A stretch of DNA of 64,000 bases from assembly GCF_001411555.2 (NCBI RefSeq), contig NC_049902.1, positions 18,175,420-18,239,419 of the forward strand, in the 5' to 3' direction. Under the pieces are notes generated by a model, which saw only the letters and a list, made by a program, of their open reading frames with translations, was not told the origin of the DNA and did no database searches. This stretch comes from Juglans regia (Eukaryota; Streptophyta; Magnoliopsida; Fagales; Juglandaceae). Position 1 is the first letter of the stretch. Each line of letters opens with the position of its first letter. The position numbers and the translations under genes are program-made. Of this stretch, positions 58,472-64,000 are shown piece after piece.

Positions 58472-61400
58472 CCAGCAAAATTTAGGAAGAGTAGTAAGAT
58501 AAAGGTGGAGATTGACAGATTATAGTTTGGACCAACTTCAATAGACACCAGAATTTGTGACGGTGTTGGGACCCGTGCACTTGTCTTCATTTAGTCACAA
58601 CGATCAGATCTAGAGGATCTTATGTTGGTGAATCTGCTAGTCTGATGCGTGCGCCGTGAAAAGCTTCCTAAAGAGGAGGCGCGTGAGGCCCGCACATGGT
58701 TGTGGGCGGTGCGTTTGCGTCAAGAGTGAATATTATCCTAAAACTGTTGCTTTTCTCTAGGTATTTTAGCCTGAGAGACTTCTTGTACTGTGCATGTCTC
58801 TCAGGTATTGTCAAAAAACTGCATAGACAAAATAAGTAATGAAGTGGAAATAATTTTATAGATAAAATAGGTTGACGAGAGAAGAGGAGAGAGATTCTCT
58901 CTGCCAAAAAAATCAGGCTTGGACTTTAGAGAGAGAGAGAGAGAGAGAGATTAGGGTCTTTTTATATGTGCCTTAAATTTTAGTACCTTGGTTCCTAACT
59001 CAAGGCATCTTGTGCGTCCCACACCCATTTCCTCACCGGTTCGTCATGTCGAGAGTTGTAATCAACCCAAATCGAGTTGATTTTGTACGTTATCGATTCG
59101 AGTTTATTCAAATAATTGAGTTGAGTTTGAGGTGATTAAATTTAGAATAATTCTATTTAACGTTACAACACATCACACATTTTATTTATTTTAATTTTTT
59201 TTTATAACAAGTATATAGTGTATGATAATAAGTAGAATAATTCAATTAATTTAATATGAATAAAATAAAATAAAAAATAATTTTAAAAAATGTAAAGTGT
59301 GTGCATAGTGTTGGATGATGAGTAATATCTCTATTAAATTTAAGTTCAAGCCAAGTTTGTTTTTATATAGGGAAGCCTGGGTTCCTCCTCTTTAAAAAAT
59401 CGATTATTTAAAAATAAGTAAATATGAGATTTTTTTAATAATTTTTTGAATAGTGATAAGGTTATTACTTTTTTACTATCCATTTAATACTTATATATAG
59501 TGTATTTGAAGTTTTTTATTTTTTATTTTATTTTTTTATCATTTTATTTTAAGTATTTTCTTAACATTCTTAATTATTAAGAAAAAATTAAAAAATATAT
59601 AATTTTACTAATAGTCACTTCCTTAACTATTAAGTAAAATAAAAAATTAAAAAAAAAATTCAAATACAAAAAAAGTATTAAATTGATAGTAAGAGAGCCC
59701 TTTTATTATCCTTTCGAATAACATCTTGTATTTTTTTATTCTTGGACTATAGCCAAAAGAACTTGCATCTTCCTTAATGATTTTTGGAAAATGATTTACA
59801 CATATCTTTCACAACACTTTATATAATTATATTTTAAATAAAGAGTATTTTAGTAAAATATCTTTTAAAAATAACATCATTTTATAAAAATACTCTCATC
59901 CTATAATATTATTGTGAAATATGTTATGAAAATATATTATGTGAATATTATTACGAGTAGTGCTACTCACTGCTCATTCATACTGCTAGTTGCTTATGCA
60001 ACTTTTTTATTTTATTTTTTTATTTACATTTTTTATATATTTAAAATTTTTAAAAAATAAAAAAAATATAATAATACACTTAAAAATCATTTTTTAGTAA
60101 TTAAATATATATATTTTTTCTCACCAGTAAAGTAAAGCTGTCAAATTTAGTGGGCGTAGAAGCTTTTTCTTATCATTACTCATATTTTTTTACCCTCTGG
60201 GCATCTTTTGGGTTCCACTGATGGTACAGAATGCACGTGGTACCAATTGAACATTTATGATTAATAATTATGAATTTGGCTACCAACAATAGTCCTTTAT
60301 ACACGTTGTATTGATTGATGATAGTGATAGAAAAAGAATATAAAAACAAAAATAAATTTATAATAGTAGAAATTAATTAAATAAAAATTAAGAAACATAA
60401 AATCACAAAAACAAAGTTTAGTATTTTCAAAACACAACAAATGCTATTTCAATTGTTATTATTTTATTTTTGTTTTCTGTCTATTATTAATTTTTTCAGT
60501 TTTTTTACTCTTTATCGAAACGTGGTATGCTGATTGTGTATTTTTTAGAACTTTAAATGATTATTGTACATAATGATACCGTCTACTCTCTATGGATGTG
60601 AGGCGGTGATTAACTGTCGTATCAGCATTTTTTGTTAGATTGATAAAGTTTTGTACGATAGGTTTCTACCTCTTATTATTTATTTATTATTTTTTATATT
60701 TAATTTAATAATTAAAAAAATAACTATTAATAAAATTATGTATCTATTTTTAAAATTATTTTTATTAATAATTAAAGATGTTAAAAAAATACTTAAAAAA
60801 ATGATAAAAAAATAAAAATTTTAAATACACTAAAAATAATAAATGGATAATAAGATAGTAGAAACCATATCACTACCCTGTCTGAAGATGGAATTTGGTA
60901 CGTTTAAAAGGTTTGAATACTATTGCAATTTTCTTTCAAATAATTTTTTTTTTTTTTACGAGACTATTGCCCTGATAGTTTAGAAAGATTATCCTGTTTG
61001 GTTATAGAAATTATCTCATCTTATATTTTTATTACAAATTTTTTAAATTTTTATATAAAATATAATAAATAATTTAATTTTTTAAAATTTCAAAAAAATA
61101 ATAATATTAAAAAAATAATATTCTAACAATATTTTATTCAATTTTCAATTTTTATCTAAAACTATCTCATCTCATCTCACTATCCAAACCAGCCATAAGC
61201 GTTAATTTGACAACACAACTGTTTTCAATTATTCTAAAATAATTTAAGATATTTTCTTTTCAAATATTACTAAAAAATAAAACATTTTTATTTTTAAATT
61301 TTAACTTTTTTATTTAATTATTACAATTTTTTCAAACTCCGAAACAAAATATAAAAAATAATACTAATTTTTAAATTCTAAAATAAAAATAATATTAAAA

Positions 61401-61834
61401 AATCACATTTTAATAAATTTTTAACTTTATAATATTTTTATTCAATTTTTTTTTCTAAAATTAAATAAAATATTTTAATTCAAACTATTTCACTATTATT
61501 AACAGATATATTGAGACATTTTAAGAATCAAAATCGACCCTTTTGGTGTTTAATATTGGGTGTCTAAAATTTGGTTTTTAGCATTCAGTGTAAATAGTTG
61601 TCTAGTTGAGTATTCATTCAGTCCACTCGAAACAATTGTAGTTAAAATATTCTAAAATAAGAAATATTAAGTTATAAAAAGATCTTATAAAAATAAATTT
61701 ATAAATTAATATAGTTTGATGTGATACATTAGATTGTAAAACTATTTTAATTATAAAATAGATATAACGTATCATATAAAATTATATTAATTTATTAGTT
61801 TATACTTATGAAATGTTTTTTGTGATTGTAATAC
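58472..61834. other. Duplicated gypsy flank with foldback repeats, copy B
   Basis: Matches 43859-47230: (GA)n at 58928-58951, foldbacks at about 59450-59715, 59785-59955 and 60655-60885, and the MITE at about 60985-61195. No gene is recognised. The short minus-strand frame at 58668-58907 corresponds to the one at 43914-44126 but is not conserved as a protein. Confidence 0.5.
58928..58951. repeat. (GA)n microsatellite, copy B
   Basis: GA run orthologous to 44316-44343, a few units shorter. Confidence 0.85.
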
Positions 61835-62599
61835 TCTAAAATATTTCTGGTTTGAGATTGAGTTACGAGGCAATTGAGATATTGTAAAATATTTCTAAAA
61901 ATTTGAGCGATGGATAAGAATTATAATCATCAGTTATAGACGAATGTAAAACAAGGAAAGAAATGCGGAGAGAGGCAGATGAATTCACCTTGACACTATA
62001 GGAGTGTGGTGTATACGATTATCAGCACGGAAACAGAAAGAGCGTGAGGCAAAGAGATGTTCTGAGCTACATTACAGAGTCCAACACAAAAGAGTTATGT
62101 TGGAGTCGGGAGAAATAAGGAGTAATTTGTTATCGTTTCAATTCATCTGCCGGGAATTTGTTCTAAGCTACATTACGATTATAGCATTAGCTTTGGATTA
62201 TACAAATACAAATATAAAATTTATATAATATGACATGATTCTACATTTAACTATTCCACTCAAAGCTAATTTTTACATTGAATTATCCATCTATTAGTTA
62301 AAATAATAATAAAATATTATTAATTTAATATTTTTTATTTTTTTTTACCTAATTTATTTTTATCATATTTTATAATTCTACAGATCATATCTTAATTAAT
62401 AATCAAATTATAATTAAATTATTTCATCTAATTGTACCAATTCAAGCAAAATATACTAGCTTCATTTAATTCCAAGCCACTGACCCACACTTGTAATAAT
62501 ACCTAATGAGCTCTCAAATCTCACAAATGAAGTTCTCTCTCTTTTCTCTCTATTTTGGCCTTAGCTCTCACGCCTCTCTTCTTTTCAAATGTTTGAAGT

Positions 62600-62676
62600 T
62601 TGCTCGAGCAGGGTCAAGCCACAGTCAAGTCAAATCTCGCTTGAGCCAGGGTCGAGCCACAGTTGAGTCAAATTTC
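62600..62676. repeat. Two-copy short direct repeat present only once in copy A
   Basis: The unit GCTCGAGCAGGGTCAAGCCA followed by CAGTCAAGTCAAAT is repeated with changes as GCTTGAGCCAGGGTCGAGCC, ACAGTTGAGTCAAAT. Copy A (53620-53653) has a single unit, so one copy gained or lost about 37 bp after duplication. Confidence 0.7.
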
Positions 62677-63299
62677 TGGAATGACGTTTTTCAACAAGAA
62701 ATCAAATTACCATTCCAACAAATCTTTACCTTGGCTTTTGTCAAGCTTCAACAAAATGAAATCCTCCATCAAATTTTTAGGGGACTCATTCGAAATGACC
62801 TTCAAAATACCAAAGTAACCATTTCACAGCCTCACGATGAATTTTATCCGTATTAGCCATACTGCTAACAAAACTCATTGCTTATGAAATGTCATGATGA
62901 ATAAAAAACCATTTCAAATATAATATTGCCTAAAGCACTGGAATACGGAACATGGGACGTCAAATGCTCCTCCCTGTCATTTTGCAGATAAAGAGATACT
63001 AAAGGTTGAAAGTGTGTGGTGAGTAGTGTACTCACTGGTTTGGGATTTGTCATTCCAAATCTCTCAAGCACATTCTCAAAGTACTTATGGGATAAGTACA
63101 ACTTTATAGCTTTTCTATCTTTGTGGATATACATTCCCAAAATCCTTCTTAAAAGAACTGAAAATTTTCATCTTGAACTCATGACTGAACTAATTCTTCA
63201 ACTTGCTAATGTGCGACATGCTTTTGGTAGCAATGAGTGTGTCCTCAACATAAAGCAACAAATCAATGAAAGAACCATCGGGACACAACTATCATAGTT
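62660..63299 (-). pseudogene. Copia RT/RNase H fragment, copy B
   Basis: Extends slightly further upstream than copy A. Minus strand IDLLLYVEDTLIATKSMSHI (63225-63295) is the RT catalytic region with YVED in place of YVDD. GMYIHKDRKAIKLYLSHKYF and FGMTNPKPVSTLLTTHFQPL (62892-63140) follow, then RNase H-like residues. A frame change lies between the two parts. It belongs to a different Copia lineage from 27060-36383 and is on the opposite strand. Confidence 0.75.
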
Positions 63300-64000
63300 G
63301 CTTATTGAATAACGATGATCAATGTTGTAATGAAAATATTTGCAAGTACACATAATCGTAACAAGTAGAAATAGATGTCGAACCCAGATATATTAATTAT
63401 TCAATTAAGTACTAAAATTTACTAAATTAATTACTATTTGGAAAAATGAAATTTAAAGAATAGATTATCTAAATTAAACTACAGAAATGAGCATTAGAAT
63501 TAAGATTTTAAATATAATAAAAATAGATCTAGAGCGTTTGATTTTACCTAGCGAATCCCACACAATTTATTCTTCCTTGTTATAGACTTCCAATTGCCCC
63601 AAATTGATGATAAAAATTCCTCAACGATTCAATATTTTCTCTCCAACAATACTAAAAATATCTCCAATTAATAACTCCATATTTCTATGTGAATTTAATT
63701 AATTGGAGATTCACTAAGTTTTTTGGATTTTTCTTAAAAATTCACACTAATTGCGGTAAAGTATTTGTATTTTCGCTCTTCTAATGATGCTTAATCCTAG
63801 ACCTCTAACCACAAATCACCTATCCATCTCATTGCGATTCAATAGATCGAATAATACTTATAAAAAAAAATAGATCGAATAATAATTAGCTAGAAAATTG
63901 CAGGTATTAAGAATAAGGAATAAACACTAAACTATGGAAATATTGACGATAAAATAATTTAGAATATAAATTGTATGTTCAATGCTAGACTACATCAAAT
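63300..64000. other. AT-rich right edge, LTR-like phrase, no gene
   Basis: No ORF. The phrase TTTGCAAGTACACATAATCG followed by TAACAAGTAGAAATAGATGT and CGAACCCA at about 63341-63388 resembles a motif common in plant gypsy LTRs. This may be the edge of another LTR that continues outside the window. Confidence 0.35.

Larger units (their letters stand above)
57500..63232. repeat. Segmental duplication copy B (LINE-free)
   Basis: Direct-orientation match to 42890-54211 without the LINE. It starts inside the gypsy leader (TTTTTGCAACTCTAATAAAAG at about 57519) and includes the primer site, LTR, GTATC, (GA)n tract, foldback elements, empty LINE site and Copia fragment. By eye, divergence from copy A is several percent with many small indels, so the duplication is not recent. 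Confidence 0.9.

Overview
The window reads as nuclear DNA of a flowering plant, most likely a woody eudicot. It is strongly AT-rich, has long (TA)n runs and many short foldback elements, and is packed with plant-type LTR retrotransposons, LINEs and hAT elements. I could not fix the species. A Fagales or walnut-family source is only a guess from the look of the repeats. I see no bacterial, organellar or viral gene set and no tRNA, rRNA or CRISPR array.

Only one convincing intact host gene is present: an intronless AP2/ERF transcription factor of the DREB A-4 (TINY-like) type at 13641-14402 on the plus strand. Nearly everything else with coding character is a decayed mobile element. From left to right: a DUF4283 ORF1 fragment at the window edge (1-429, minus); two related gypsy-type LTR remnants (1313-4394 and about 4680-6745), the second split by a Tourist-like MITE whose middle has become a 29-30 bp AT satellite; a 5'-truncated LINE (6767-11495, minus); the ERF gene; a small non-autonomous hAT element (17119-17697); and about 8.5 kb of AT-rich DNA with foldback repeats. 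Then come a LINE 3' end (26240-27047, plus), a Copia element (27060-36383, plus) whose gag is split by a 4.4 kb hAT element (28070-32515), and a complete but decayed Ty3/gypsy element (36873-43853, minus).

The right third is a direct segmental duplication. Copy A (about 42890-54211) and copy B (about 57500-63232) share the gypsy leader, one gypsy LTR, its flank, foldback repeats and a Copia RT/RNase H fragment. Copy A is interrupted by a nearly full-length LINE (47250-52833, minus) with a perfect 19 bp target duplication, and copy B preserves the empty site. An Athila/Tat-like gypsy fragment (54230-57490) lies between the copies. The order of events is therefore gypsy insertion, then duplication, then LINE insertion.

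Target-site duplications read directly from the sequence support several elements: 8 bp for both hAT elements, 5 bp GTATC for the gypsy element, 19 bp for the second LINE, 14 bp with one mismatch for the first, and TTA for the MITE. I found no clearly undescribed biological system. The most interesting signals are the dated insertion and duplication history, the dense TCCGA arrays at both hAT ends, the ATGA stop/start overlap shared by both LINEs, and the gypsy pol frame that runs through its polypurine tract into the 3' LTR.
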